A stretch of 64,000 nt of DNA from Desmodesmus armatus (Eukaryota > Chlorophyta > Chlorophyceae > Sphaeropleales > Scenedesmaceae). The position numbers and the translations under genes were made by a program. The notes under the pieces were generated by a model, which was given only the letters and a program-made list of their open reading frames with translations, was not told the DNA's origin and did no database searches. The stretch lies in assembly GCA_007449985.2 (NCBI GenBank), contig VIIQ02000659.1, positions 374,501 through 438,500 of the forward strand. Direction: 5' to 3'. Positions 12,399-26,200 of this stretch are shown here, piece by piece (position 1 is the stretch's first letter; every line of letters begins with the position of its first letter).

Positions 12399-13472
12399 TC
12401 ACCTTGCCCTCTTGGATAGTACATGTTACACCACTTTGAAGAAAAACGGCAGGGCACACGACCCTACACACATGCCAACATATAATCGCAACAGCAGACA
12501 GCCCATCATCGGAAATCACTTGCCACGCGCACCAACCAAGCAGCCCTTCACAAGCACCCTACATATGGTGCCCGATGTCGCCTCAGGGAAAAGGCAGAGG
12601 CTGCAGATTACACACATCCAAATCACATGCATCAAATCCACGCAAATCACCTCCGTGCAGCACACCTGCTTGAAGTCGCCTGGCAACAACTCCCGCTGGC
12701 AAATCCACATTGCATGATGGCTGTATGTCAGAAAATGACAGCTATTGGTGCTCACAAACGCCACACACAGGGAGCGACCCTCCCGGATGCTCCTTTGTGC
12801 CTCACCCAGCGGATCAGCAACTCCCAGGCTCAGCCTCAACTTGAAACACACCGACCGGTACATACACCATCAGGCACAGGGCAACGTCAAGGTCATGATG
12901 AGATCCTGTCCAGTCAGGCTTTCAGTACTTGATTCCGCGGTAAGAAGGCTTAGTCGCCCTCACAACACTAACCAACCCATCAACTGTCAACACAGCCCAT
13001 ACAACAGGCAGGCGGCAGTCAAAAGAAATTCAGGGCGGCTGCACCTCCTGCCGCCATCAGCTGGAGCACACCACCATGCTCCCCCTGCAGCACCAACCGT
13101 TGCCAGCACCCGCTGCTTGATAAGCCAAGAACTTAGGTAAGCCCTCAGCTATACACCCCGCCTGCGAACGTAGTACATTCATTCAGCATTCGCCTGCCTT
13201 GCTTGCCGCCACAGCCAGGGTGGCCACGACTCATATTACGTAAGCCGGGACAAGATTCACCGGCAAGTCGAAGCCCCAGCGCAAGGCGCTACAGCAGCCC
13301 GCCAGTAGGGCAGCTAAAACCTGGGTGCACCAGGGCTGCAGCTGCTGGGCAGCATTTGCACAGTCTCGTTCAACAGCTTTGCCTCCTTGGCTTTCAGACA
13401 ACACTGCAGTCCATAACAGCGCCCTCGCCATCAAACTTGATCTTTCGCCGAGGTTGAGCAACCATGTACAGC

Positions 13473-16400
13473 TCAGGTGCTGAGGGCGTAAGCCACGGCA
13501 ATGCTGCAGCAGCACAAGGGAAAGGCACAGGAGCAACAACAGAAGCACGTCAGTACACTGCTGAGCCACATGCTGCAGCAAGCAGGTTTGGAGCTTCAGT
13601 CATGCACCGCCCAACTGACGCATTTTGGAGGGTGCCCTGCGCAGGAGGCTGGCTGGCTGGCTGGCTGGCTGGCCAGGTGAAAGATGGCTGCCAGTCCCTG
13701 ACCCAATCACGGCAACATAGGGCAAGCAGCCCCCACTGAGTGATGTGCCAGCGTGCTGCGCTACCATCAGCAGCTCGCCTAAAACCCCCGAGTTGCAAGG
13801 GTTTGGATTGAACCCTGAACCCAAGGGTTTGGATCGAACCCTCAACCCTAGCCATAACCCGCAAGGGTGGTCATGTGCGTGAGCCAGCGGAATGCCACTC
13901 ACATGAAGTAAGTCACCAGCAGCTGCAGGCCCTCCAGCCAGTGTGACTCCGCATCGTTGATCATGTGGTTGGCATGCATCGCACTCAGCAGCAAAACCAG
14001 GGCTGCGGCGGTTGGGGATGGCACACACACACACACACATACAATCGAGCGCAGTAAGTATGTTGATCACATGAGTTGCATCAAGCATGTACATACAGTA
14101 TCATCATGGCATGTGTGTGTTTGAGCGCTATGTTCAGCATGCAAATGCAATCTCAAGCAAGGGCTGCAGCCGCATCATGTGGCTCATCAGAGGCTGCAAC
14201 AGCATGACCATGGAGGAACGAGAGGGGGAAAAATCGAGAGCCGTGCCATACCTGCAAAGGGGTCAAAGCCGAGGCTGAATGGATGGCCCAGGATCCAGCC
14301 CACAATGGTCACGAAGGGGATAGCAAACAGGCCGATCTGCAGAAGCACATAAGGTAGGGGCCAGCAGCAGGGAGCAGGATGCCAGGTGTCAAGCAGGACC
14401 ATACCAGCTCTTGTACGCATGTGACAGCAAGCTCTGTCCTGGGACATGTGACCCAGCAAGCTCTGTTTTGAAACATGTGACGGTGACCATGACAGTGACA
14501 GTAGTTGGCAGCGTGGAGTGCCAGGCAATGACCAGCCCTACCTGCACGCTGCTGCCAATGGCAACACCCAGGCTGAGGTCCATCTTGTTCTTGGCCGCCA
14601 CAAACACAGCTGCAGGACAGCAAGGGAAACACAACAACAGTACAGTTAAGGAATTTTTGGGAGGAGGGGGGGAGACATTGGGGACATAGTCCCAACCTCA
14701 GCACTAGTCAGAGAGCAAGCTCATGAGCAACTTGCAGATTACAGCTTCCTTTGTGCTCAAAACATGCATTTCCCCACGTTGCGCAAGACACGACAGTAAT
14801 TGCGTGCAGGCTGTGCTCAGCCACTGACGCCAACGTGCAAGCTTCCACCCCAAGGTGCACCACGGAAACTGCTGCACTGGACGCAAACGCTGTGGAGGGC
14901 TGGACGGCACTACGATTCACACCGTGCAGCTCCATCTGCCGCGGGTGCATCAACGTGCACGCCATGACCAAGGCGCAATGTGTCACTGGTGTCAGGCTTG
15001 CTGTCTGCACGGCAACTCAGTCCAGTGCTGCAGGCACACTGCCGCCATCATTACCACGACTTACCAGTGATGTGCTCGCAGGCATTGCCGGCAATGGGCA
15101 GCACGATGAAACCAAGGAAGCTGCGACTCAGACCCCACTGGCTGCTGACCTGCACAGGGAGCAAACACCAACCATGTGAGATTGCCGGCATTGAACTTGA
15201 ATGGCTGAACATGGATGGCTGGCATGTGCCCGTGGACATACACACATGTGTTGCAAGCAGCAAGCTCCACTTCTTTGCCCTCCTTATGTGAGACCTGATC
15301 GTAGCATAATAGCCAACACATGCACATTATGTTCTAGGGTTATGCGCTGAGGGAGCAATTGAGGGTTTACAGCCGGCCACTGGGCATTGCCAGTGGGGTA
15401 CGGGCTCCTGGCAGGATCTTACGAGTGGACACAGCATGTCTTTGCCAGCATTGCATGCAGCAGGGGAATGATTACATGCTCCAAAACCTCCTGGCAGGGG
15501 TGATGCGAGGCACAATGCCTTGGGTGTGGCTGCAATCAAATGCAAACATTTAGTCGCTCTCCTCCTCTTCTGAAGATGAGAACGACTAAATGCTTGCATT
15601 TGATTGCAGCCACACCCAAGGCATGCGGTGCCTCTGGCATAGTGGGGAACCTGCCCACGATAGCCCCAGAGACCGCACTGCCACCCTTTCACAGAGTTGT
15701 AAGAGTGAGCGCTAGGGCAGCTCACTGTGGGCGTCCTTGCTCACACAGCGTGACACGCTGTGTGAGCAAGGACGCCACAGTGAGCTGCTGTAGCGCTCAC
15801 TCTTACAACTCTGTAAAATTTGCGTCGCAATTGACCCAAATGCATACAGCTGCGCCCTTCTAGTGCTCCTACATGACTGTCCCCGCCCCTCCGGCCACCT
15901 TCACTCCCAATCTGCCAGAATATGCCCATACCTCCTCAATGCATTAATGCCCCCTCCCCCAAGACGCCCACCCTCCCAACCTCAGTGTAACGAACAGAAC
16001 AGGTCGAGAGAAAGCAACCCGGTGGCCCCTGCTGTCACCCTTCACGCCCCTTCGCCAGAATGCACCCATACCTCCTCAATGCTTCCGGTAAGGTACTCGC
16101 TCAGGAAAGCCACCAGCACTGCGATACCGCCCAGCCAGATAATGGCGGCAGTGAGTGCACTCCCAATCTCCTGCCCCTCCCGCCACCTTGACTCTCAATC
16201 TCCCGCCCCTCCCGCCACCTTCACGCGTACATACCTCCTCAATGCTTCCGGTAAGGTACTCGCTCAGGAAGGCTACCAACACTGTGATACCGCCAAGCCA
16301 GATGATGGCGGCAGTGAGTGTGAGTGCAGGTGTGCCGGAATCCTCTTCTTCCCCGCTGAACAGGTAGTGATGGGTGCCCAGCTGGAAGACAAGGTATGAG

Positions 16401-18830
16401 CCATACACCACCAGCAGTGCGATGGCAGTCAGGCGGCTCAGCAGCAAAATCTGCATGACATACGGTATGGATTGTGCACGCAGGAAAACACGGCAGGACG
16501 GCGGGCAGCGTCAGATGTGCACCTGGGCTAGGTGTGAGATGACCCATGTCTGTGCTGGGCACTGCGCAAGCTGCCTTTGCATGTCTGCAAGGAATGCCCC
16601 TGCACTGTGCAGTCAGAAAGTGCCTGAAAGTAGGCGCAGCATACAGCAGCAGTACATGCGCCTTGCGCGGCAGCCGCTGGCACACAGCAGCTGCTGCGTC
16701 TTGAGTCTTGGTCAGCCATGGATGCAACGTTGAGCCACGTGAGGTGAACACCAAAGTGTTGTAGGGTGCACGGCCCATGCATGGTGCCCTGCAGGGGAGA
16801 GCTGGGCAGAGTCTACGCATCAGCTACAGGCAGTTTTGTCATAGCATGGTAGCGTAGGGCTGCGTCAGCCAGGACAAGCAGCAAGAGACATGCCAGTCAG
16901 CCTTCTCGTGTAAGAATGACTGGCAACGTGTTAAGTTTGCACACTGCGCACCTTATCCAGGGCCATGGGGGCTCCCACCAGAGCGTCCAGAGCTGCCTCA
17001 GCAGGTCCCCCCCCAGTGCCCAACTGCTGTGCTGCTGTGGGGATAAGGATGCTGATTGCTGCCAGCAGCAGCAGCGAGCCGCTGGTTTGGCTGGCCACGG
17101 AATTGAACTGCTGAGTCTTGTACCTGCAGCAACAGACACACAGCCAGGCAGCAGGAGAGGTTGACAGCTACAGTTCAAGAGCTGGGTGAGCTGGTTCAGT
17201 CACTCAAGCCAGGGGAGACTCTGTCGCAGACGCTGTTGGTTTTTGAACTCAATTTGGCAGAGTGTATGCATCAGGAACTGTCCACTTACTTGAGCCCTCC
17301 CACAAAGAAGCTCATTCCCAGCACCAGCAGCAGGTTACTGAGGATGCTGCCTAGCAGACTTGTGGACACAACGTCGTACAGGCCCGCCTGCAGAGCTGCA
17401 ATGCTCAGAATCAGCTCCACCACATTCCCTGCACACCAAACAGAACACAAACACAGCACCTTTGGTTGTTATGTTGCTTGGCAACCTGGGAATGCACTAG
17501 CAAAGTACATCTGCATACGGCTGCAGCTGGGGGTGGTTTCTACAGGGTCACCCTTGGCCTGCTGTGCTGCAGGCTTAGGCCTGCTGTAACCCTGAGACTT
17601 CAAGAAGCACGAGCATGAAGCAGAAACATCAGCAAGCCAGCAGCACTCGCCAAGGAATTGGGCGTGCCTCACCGAACGTTGCGTTGAGCAGGCCACCAAT
17701 GGTCTCGCCCAGACGCAGGGCGAGGTCCTCTGTCACCTCTCCCAGCAGCAGGGCCAGGGGGATCAGACCCACCAGGTTCTGCAGGGCATGCAAAACCACA
17801 GGGCAGTGTGGAGCATGGGCGTTACTTCCAGCTATGAAGCGGCAGCCACGAGCTAGCATGCTCGTGCGCATGCATGCCATCTGTCGGACCATGAAACTTT
17901 TCAGTTGACTTGAGCGGAATCATGCAGTGTGGCTGCAGGACTGCACTGCAATTGTGACACAACGCACAGCCAGCACCCTCTACGGCAGACTGAAAAGGGT
18001 TGTCCTTGTAAAGCTTGTCACTGGCAATCATGTACTGCTGCGGCGGTTGCAATGATGGCCAAAACCCCAAGTGTTGCAGCATGGCCTGCACTACTGAGAG
18101 GCTTCCAAACACCTTGCTGACGTGTGAAGTGGCTGAAAGCTAATGTGTAAATATGTGAATATGCTGCATGCTGCATAGGCGGTGCCACCACATAGGTGCA
18201 GTTTCAGCAGCCTCACCAGCAGGAAGATAGTGGTTGGTTGCCACTGCAGCATGTGGGCTGCAATGCCCAAGGGTGCTGCCACCAGCAGCAAATTCAGCCA
18301 GCTGCTTTTGATCATCTCAAAGCTGCTCTCCAGGTCATGCTTTGGGTCCCACCAAGCGGACACAGCACCACTGTCGTGATTCTCACGGATGCTGCCATCC
18401 AGCAGACCCTCTGCATGTTTAGTACGTGGTACAGCAGCAGGAAGACAGCAGCAGCAGTAGGGTCTCAAGGAGCACCAGCACCTGGCTGATTGGGATGAAG
18501 CAATGGAAGGTGACAGGGCAGCTGAACCGCAGCAGATACCATTCTTTATGTTTTCAAGTGGCTTGCTAAGCAGCATGGATGCCTCCAAAGGCCAGATCAT
18601 ACCTTCGGCGCCATCTGCACTGGTCCTTCTACCTCCAGCCTCCCCCGAGCGCCTGGCTTGCCTCATATACTGTACAGCCTGCGATATACCACACAAATAC
18701 GATCATCAGCATTGAAATAGGGCAGGAGGGCGATCAGGGTGTGTTTGAGAGGTGTCCTTGCTGCTGGTCCCACAGTCACCTTCGACCTGCTGATGGACGT
18801 CGACAGCCTATCTGCCGCAGACGCATCCAT
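13473..18830 (-). CDS. CAX-type vacuolar cation/proton exchanger, 11 exons, 441 aa
   Basis: Exons, 5' to 3': 18701-18830, 18217-18410, 17673-17778, 17290-17428, 16952-17123, 16235-16450, 15065-15149, 14542-14609, 14252-14336, 13903-14002, 13473-13503; stop TGA at 13473-13475. All phases match (1326 nt). Both CaCA-superfamily signature motifs are present: [13 protein letters not shown] (about 136-148, split across exons 3 and 4) and GNACEH (340-345). Many hydrophobic segments and the acidic loop GEEEDSG agree with a multi-pass antiporter that exchanges Ca2+ (or another divalent cation) for H+, usually at the vacuole membrane. The C-terminus ends [10 protein letters not shown]. An in-frame ATG 11 codons upstream (18861-18863) is possible. 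The donor after exon 1 (GTATTT) is the least certain boundary. Length is typical for CAX. Confidence 0.94.
13650..13672. repeat. (GGCT)n microsatellite
   Basis: Tandem GGCT units in the last CAX intron. Confidence 0.85.
13796..13849. repeat. 27-bp direct repeat, telomere-like
   Basis: Two adjacent copies of CAAGGGTTTGGAT followed by a GAACCCT-type half, in the last CAX intron. Each copy is partly self-complementary and resembles plant-type TTTAGGG sequence. Confidence 0.7.
15516..15623. repeat. Long inverted repeat 1 (41-bp arms, 26-nt loop) in CAX intron 6
   Basis: Arm 15516-15556 is the reverse complement of arm 15583-15623 with a single mismatch; the loop is 15557-15582. Pairing continues imperfectly outside (AGGCAC on both sides). 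It lies in the 1085-bp intron between CAX exons 6 and 7, so it is transcribed on the - strand. It could be a foldback/MITE remnant or a small-RNA precursor. Confidence 0.9.
15691..15814. repeat. Long inverted repeat 2 (about 61-bp arms, 1-nt loop) in CAX intron 6
   Basis: Arm 15691-15752 pairs with arm 15754-15814 around a single A at 15753, with only two or three mismatches and one bulge. It lies 67 bp from inverted repeat 1, in the same orientation relative to the CAX transcript. The near-perfect arms imply a young palindrome or selection for the fold. Confidence 0.92.
15932..16159 (-). repeat. Two partial copies of CAX exon 6 in the following intron
   Basis: The last part of exon 6 (from 16235) recurs at 16072-16159 with its donor, still able to encode [24 protein letters not shown] peptide. 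A 12-bp stub (15932-15943) with the same flanks follows 140 bp further on. Neither has a convincing acceptor, so they are probably non-coding relics. Confidence 0.85.
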
Positions 18831-19480
18831 GACGACGGAGATTTTTGATTGAAAAAAAAGCAACAGCCAACGCGGAGTCCTCCTGCTTCACAAAGCTATT
18901 GGATGTCACTCCCGGTGTGTGTATCTGTGGACAGGGGTTTCCTGAATACAATCAAATACATCATAAGAAGTGTCGTAGAAGCTGTTGTGACCCTTGCTGA
19001 AGTCCAAGGATGACGATGCGCTACATACGCAATCACTGTCGATCTCACATGATCTGCTTATATTATATATTATATATTATATTATATATTCTGCGCAATT
19101 TGAGTGACGGTATATTTCACAACCTCAAGGTGAAGGCTAGCTTACGCGTTTTGTGTGCATCATGTGCGGCAAACGTTGCAAACAGATTGCTTGTCCTGTC
19201 CTGTGCAAGCTGACTCCTGCAGGGCAAGGCCAGTGTGATGGCCCCACGCACTGTAAAAACTGCTCCTTCATTGTCGTCATTGAATTATTTACTGCACTCT
19301 CACACTTGAGGGTGGGCTGATAAGGATGCATGCCCCAGCCATGTCACACACGGTGCAACTAGCTGCAGCCACCTGCGCCCAGCCGTGCCAGCGCCAGCAG
19401 GACCCCATCCACAGACCACTGAGCACGCCCTGCTACTGTACGGCCTCTGGAAAGCCTAGCAGCGAGTTACGTGAGTGTGT
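18831..19480 (-). promoter_or_regulatory. Upstream region of the CAX gene
   Basis: No gene is visible. The most notable feature is an AT-only stretch at 19060-19090 (TATAT/ATATT units), about 230 bp before the CAX ATG and strongly contrasting with its GC-rich surroundings. It may be a core-promoter element or just a microsatellite. Confidence 0.4.
19060..19090. repeat. AT-only microsatellite
   Basis: 31 bases of A and T only, arranged as TATAT/ATATT units, upstream of the CAX gene. Confidence 0.85.
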
Positions 19481-19485
19481 TTACA
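19481..19485 (-). terminator. candidate TGTAA polyadenylation signal of the PLGG1-like gene
   Basis: Reads TGTAA on the - strand about 780 bases after the stop at 20266. The interval 19486-20265 holds no coding signal and fits a 3' UTR. Confidence 0.4.
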
Positions 19486-20265
19486 CACATGGTTCTTGGC
19501 TTGATAAAGGTGTAGCAGTACCTGCAGGTACAGCTGGACCCACATGCACAGCAGCACTTGATGCATGTGCGCCTTCATATTAATAGTGCATGGTATCGTG
19601 TGGGAAAAGCTGGAGTCCTCAAGCAGCACAAGTAGTGCACATGCATACCTAACAACCAAAAGCCACAAGTAAACACATGTACAGTGTGAAGTGCATATGT
19701 ACCAGTGGACAAACACGTTCAGAAGGCGCGTGCGTTGGCGGCATGCAAAGATTGGTGCCAACACAGCCACACAAGGCAGCCATGTGGCCTGGAAGTTCAT
19801 GCATTCACCCCCAACATGGTGGGAGTATCAACACCCTGCTTTTCAAGAGCCATCATGTTGCCCATGCATATACACCATTGGCAAGGACACGTCCCGCACT
19901 CTGGGCACATGCCCACTCCACCACCTGTCAGGGTTTTTGTGTTTCAGTAAGGACTAAGTAAGGATGCATCCATTGCAGCTTTTCATCCTTGCCGCCCCTG
20001 CTGTGCATATGATGCATAACAGCCGCCGCAGATCAAGTCCAATCCTGCACAACATCAGCACCTTCCATTGTGCCACACCAAGCACTCCACCCTCCGCAGC
20101 CAGCTCAGTATGCGGTACTCAGCATGCACATCAGCCCGGTACTGTGTATTAGTAGGACCTTCAAACCCGCCACTCATACTCCCGACACACAAAGTTCACG
20201 ACGGCCACACGCCCTTTGGCACTCAATTGACACAACGCCACCAGCCGTACTCAGCAACCCTGGCA

Positions 20266-23200
20266 TCACACCGCTGTCGCCGCTACAGACACCAAAGCCT
20301 CCCTGAGGGCAGGCACCTGCAGCATCAGGCAGCTCATCACACCGACAAGCGCATACGCCAGCCCGCCACTCGCAAGCGCAACAGGCTCGTCATCCGACAA
20401 GCCAGCAGCGCCAATGGCACCAGCGGTGCAGCCGGCTGCTGCTCCCTTCGCGGCCTCGCTGGTCGACTTGCCCATGGCTTTGAATAGTACGCCGCCAAGG
20501 GCCACTGTCATTGCAGCCTGCAGCAGCACTGCTAGACCGGTGTTGCTGACGGAGGCGCCCACAGAGCGAGCCACATCTGCTGCCAGCACATCTGTCACAT
20601 GACGTGGGATCAAGCTCTTGGTCCAGCCTGCACGCGGACAGCAACACAGACGGTTACGTATACATACTGGCGTAGTGTCGCTGCAACGTCATAGGCATGC
20701 ATAGAGTGTCTGGGCAACACTGGGTGGCCTACAATTTTACCGCCAAATGTGGCTTTTGCAGAGCAGAGCGCACCAAGCCAGGACACTTGCAAACAATTGC
20801 ATGCCAACCCCATTTTAGCTGGGCGGGCCCTGACGCAGCAGAGGGCACAAAGCACAAACACTCCTTAAACCTTTGCAGGCAAAACCCAAGAGGGAAAAAC
20901 CCTAAAACTGTATAAACAAAATATTCCCAGCGCACCTGCAGTCACTCCCAGGATGTTGGAGGCTCCCATAGTTGCCAGCACACTGAACACGGAAGACACC
21001 AGGGCCGTTCTCGCCACTGCAGGCACAGAGATGCTGGCCCGGTGCTTGTAGATGACAAAGGCCAGGCCGGTGAGGGCCGTACCCACCAGAGACATGATGA
21101 TGTCACCAGCACCCAGACCCTGTGTGGGGCAGAGTCAGCACAGCACAGCACAGCAGGTATTACGATGATCACTCAATCCTGCGGCTGCAGGATGAGCAAG
21201 TTTGATAACCCATGCTCCGCGCCACATGCCGTGCCTGTCCGCTGTGTGATGTGCGATGCTTTGACGTGTGCAAAATGCATCCAGCGATGCCTGCTGCTAT
21301 AGTCTGGCTGCATGCAGATGCCTTTGTATGTGTGTAGGGTGGGTCCACATGGGTTTGCGCCACCAGAGAGGCCTGGTGCCCTTATACCCCTTGCATACTG
21401 CTGAACTATCTGAACAGCACCGCATGCATGTATCCTGTAGCACTGCGACTGCGCACACACACCTGTCCAATGTAGGCATGCATGGCAGTCATGTAGTCAA
21501 CACCCGCCAGCCTGCCATGCCACAGCACTCCCAAGTTGGCACTGAGGGCACCAGCCACCATAGGGTTCAGCAGGAAGGACCCAGGCACTCCACTAGCCTT
21601 CCAGTCCTTAGCTGCCAGCCAGCCCAGCACAGACCATGCCAGGCCCGCAGGAATAGCCATCAGCTCTCCGTACGCTGCAGGGTTATGCTTAGTGAGCGCT
21701 AGGGGCGCCAAAGCTGCCAGAGTGGTCACTGCCAGTCCCGCATTGCGCCTGTTGGCTGCATCTGCAGCAGCGGCGGCGGCTGAAGATGCGTCTTCGTCTG
21801 TAGGAGGGGCTGCAGGGGTGTCTGAGGTGTCGGACTTCGGCATGAAGGTCACAGCAGCCCGGGCTGCAAACAGGAGGGAGGTGATTGCACCTGCTGCGGT
21901 GATGCCCAACAAGGCAGCAACATCGTCACCTGCAGGAACACACACGACCTGTTTACCCCCATGTGCGTGTCGGACTGCACATTTTGAGATTAGCCTGTCA
22001 ACAGTACGACTGGTCATCATGACATGCACCTGATGGATGCAAGTTTAGCCAATCAGCACCACAATTGGCCTGTGCTTTTGACACGCATGCAAACATCAGG
22101 ATATGCCACACTGTGTATGCAAGAGCCTTCCCACACATTCTAGCACCCCATGGCTGCATTTTCACCCAGGAATTGAACACGGCCAGATTGCACAAGGTCA
22201 GGATCTGGGGGCTCACCAGGCATGCCATGCATCAGAACAGGGAGCACTGCAAGGGCAGGCACGTAGAACAAAGGCAGCAGCTGTGAGGTCCAGCCCAGGT
22301 TAGCATCATACCACTTGACCATCTCATCTCCGGCTCGGGGCCCAAACACCATCAGCAGCCCTGTCAGCCCCAGCATGCCTCCTAGGGCACTTGGCAGAGC
22401 AACACCAACCTGCAAGGCAGCAAAATGAAGGCAGTGTGAGGCAGCCGGCGCAGTGATTGCAGGGCATATGCATGCAATCCACAATTATGGGGCTGGAGCG
22501 TGCTTGCAGGACAGGCAGCTGTGTCTTTGTCTGCATTGTGTGAGAGGGCCGTGCCTGTAGGTGAACTGCAGCACATCCTGTAAGGCTCAGCACGCTTGTA
22601 CACCACACCACACAGGGCTGCCTATCTGACATGCTCTGGAGGTACAACGCAGATGCTGTCAAGAGCCCACAACCAATTTTTGTTATGTTGCTCTGGCGGT
22701 GTTACAATCAATTTAGAGCCAGTCGCACCAAGGCAAGATCGCTGTTTGCAGAAGCCTGGCTGCTTGAGCGTGGTCACAACACACCAATTGATGTACTACA
22801 GTAGGTGATATTATGCCTGAGGACCCATGGAAGGCAGCATCCGCAGATCCACACCAATAAACTGCGTCAAAACGTTTCAGATTGGTCCTGTCATAGTGTG
22901 AGATTCACACTGTGCCTCACTGTGTGACCCTCAAGTCTCACACATACCAAGCCAGCCAGTGACTCAAGGCACACAGCAAGGTTGGTGTTTCATGTAACAA
23001 ACACCGTTGGGCAACAACCAAGCACGTGCCATAACACACCCACATACACAATATTCGGACAAAGCACCACGTAGGCGGCATCTTCAAATACAACACACCA
23101 ACATGACGTGTACATCCCACATCCAAAAACGGCAGATGGCCGCCTGGCATGCAATACAAATGCTATGCTGCACCTATGCTCCAAGTCCAAGAGTCACCAT

Positions 23201-26200
23201 TCAGTTTCACCACAGCACAAGGCATCACTGACAAAAGCTGACTGTATCAGCCAGCATACCCTATCAGAATTCCTACTGTCACAAGCTCTGGTCCTGGAAG
23301 TAACTGCTGCCACCACTGCCTTTGTGTGATGCAGCGGCGTCACCACGTGCATCATATGTGTGCAGATGTGCCCAAGCACTGAGCCAGCACACCGCAGCAA
23401 TGACACACAGCCACAGTCTCTGCTCAGCAGTGAAGCTCACCTGCTGCAGCACTGTGCCCGACACGCCCTTGACCAACTGAAGTGCAGCCACACCCACTAC
23501 AATATTCACCAGCCGCCCAGCAAGCCCGCCGATGGCAAGGGCGCTGTCCAAATTGTCAGATGCTGCTGCTGCTGGCCGTGCAGCCGCCATTGCTGCCTCC
23601 AGCTGTGTCACCAGGGCGTCACTGCTGCCATTGCTGCCATTGCTGCCATTGCTGCCATTGCTGCCAGCCTTGGACTGCAGGATCTCCAGTACTGCTGCAC
23701 GCAGGTCGCCGGACGTGCCCTCCTTCACAAACAGCAGCAGCTGCAACCAGGAGCAGCACGGCACAAGCACATAAACCTCTCAACACAGTAAGGTACAGCT
23801 GGGCAGTTGAGGCGTGTCTTGAGCCTCTCAGAAGAGCTACATCAAGGTGATTGAGCTGTATGGAACATGTTCTGCGCATGCAGGCAATACTGCAGCTGTG
23901 TTGTCTGAGATGCTAACGCTATGTGCACAGAAATCAACAGCCATCCAGCTGGCAGCAGCCACTGCACTGATACTCTCTGGAGAAACATGCCAAGATATGC
24001 TATGCTACGTTGTGCTACGCTCACCTCATCCAATGCTGCGGTTCCCCTCATCTGCCCCGCCTGCACCTGCCCAGCAAGCGCCTCCCCCTTGGCCCGCACA
24101 CTCGCCAACAACCTCTCCAGCGCAGCTGCAGCTGCTGCCCCCTCCTCCTCGCCATCATTACTTGCAAGCCCAGTAAGCTTCAGCTGCTCCATCTGCGCCA
24201 CCACCTCCTCCACCGTTGCCATCATGAGGTTGCTGCCTTGCTCAGCAGCATCAGAACCTGCCGGTGCTACACCCAGGGCCTGCATCTGCACCTTCAGATC
24301 TGCCACCACACCCTCCAGGGATCCACACACACCCTCCGCTGCCACAAGGGTGCGAGCAGCAGCCTTGAGATCAGCCATTTTCTCCGCTGCGGCTCCATCA
24401 CCCTCGGCCAAGCTGCTGCCAGCATCGCCCACTGCAGCAGCAAGCTGGTCGATAAGGCCCGAGATGTCAAGGCTGCTGTTGGCGGCAGCATCTGGAGAGG
24501 ACAGGGCTGCCTGTACTGATGCTGCTGAGGCACACAGGGGTGCTACGGCAGCTTGCAGTGCTGCAGCTGCTGGGTTGGAAGGTCCGCCCAGCATGGCGAC
24601 AGACTTGGCTACCTTCTGGTTGAGGTCTGTTAGGAAGCTTTGGAGGGCTGCTGCTGCGTCTGCTGGGCTGCCGGAAGCTGCAGAGGCCTTCAGGGACTGC
24701 AGCTTGCCTAAGCGATGATAGGAAAGCAGGACACCAGAGTAGTAAGACAGGGTGAGTCGCACACACAGCTACATGCAGAAGCTCGGTGTCTCTGTGCAGC
24801 ACAAGATTCGGTGTGCTACGGCGGTTGCTGTGCAGTACCTGCCTGGCTGCCGGTGTCCTGCATAACCGCCCGCATGCAGAGAACCTGTGGAGAGGGAGGC
24901 TCACTGGCTGATATTCTTTCAAAGTAACTTGGGTGCTCCCACAAATACATTTATGTTCGCCCTGCTCACCTGCCATCTCCTTGACTGCGTTGTCCATGTC
25001 TCCTGAGGCTGCCAGCTGCTTGAGCTCGTCAGCCTTGGAGGCCAGGCTGGACAGGGTCTCATCCAGGGCCAGGGAGGCGTCTGCCTTGCCGCTGGCCACA
25101 GCAGACTTGAGGGCCTCTGCCTTGGCCTCAAAGCCGGACACTGCAGCATCAATGGCGGCTGCGGCATCAGGGTTCTTGCCTGCTGCAGTCTTCTTCAGGG
25201 CGGCAGCGTTGGCCTTCAGCTGCGACACAGCGTCGTTCACCACCACAGCAGGGTCGGCCTTGCCGGCAGCCACAGCGGCCTTCAGGGACGCAGCCTTGCC
25301 TGCACAGCAACACACACACAGCAGCAGCAGCAGCAGCAGGTAGCAGCACATGACAGGTTCAGCACAGCAGTGGGAAGCGGAGGGTTGCTGAACCAAAACC
25401 CTAAACCCTACAACCTGCTGTCATTCTTCGCTGCCTGGTGGTGTGAGCAATGTGACCGCACACCGTCAAAAACTGCCCAGGCGGCGGTGTATCTCACACA
25501 TTCACCCTCAGTATCTCACTTCCTGCCCCATTCGCTCACCTGCCATCTCCTTGACTGCGTTGTCCATGTCTCCTGAGGCTGCCAGCTGCTTGAGCTCGTC
25601 AGCCTTGGAGGCCAGGCTGGACAGGGTCTCATCCAGGGCCAGGGAGGCGTCTGCCTTGCCGCTGGCCACAGCAGACTTGAGGGCCTCTGCCTTGGCCTCA
25701 AAGCCGGACACTGCAGCATCAATGGCGGCTGCGGCATCAGGGTTCTTGCCTGCTGCAGTCTTCTTTAGGGCGGCAGCGTTGGCCTTCAGCTGCGACACAG
25801 CGTCGTTCACCACCACAGCAGGGTCGGCCTTGCCGGCAGCCACAGCGGCCTTCAGGGACTCAGCCTTGCCTGAACAGCAACACACACAGCAGCAGCAGCA
25901 GCAGCAGCAGCAGGTAGCAGCACATGACAGGTTCAGCACAGCAGTGGGAAGCATAGGGTTGCTGTACTTACAACCTGCTGTCATTCTTTTCTGCTTGGCA
26001 GTGTCAGCATTGCGATTGCACACCGTCAAAAACTGCAGTTTCTAGGCGGGGGTGTATCTCACACATTCACCTTCAGTATCTCACTCCCTGCCCCAATCGC
26101 TCACCTGCCATCTGCGCGACTGCGTTGTCCATGTCTCCTGAGGCTGCCAGCTGCTTGAGCTCGTCAGCCTTGGAGGCCAGGCTGGACAGGGTCTCATCCA

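Noticed and set aside
16072..16159. Extra CAX exon
   Set aside because: It matches the 3' end of exon 6 and has a donor but no usable acceptor; including it would duplicate a membrane segment.
24839..24884. Possible 46-bp extra exon between the last array exon and 24707
   Set aside because: It has an acceptor and a donor, but its length would shift the frame, while direct joining of 24970 to 24707 keeps phase 1.
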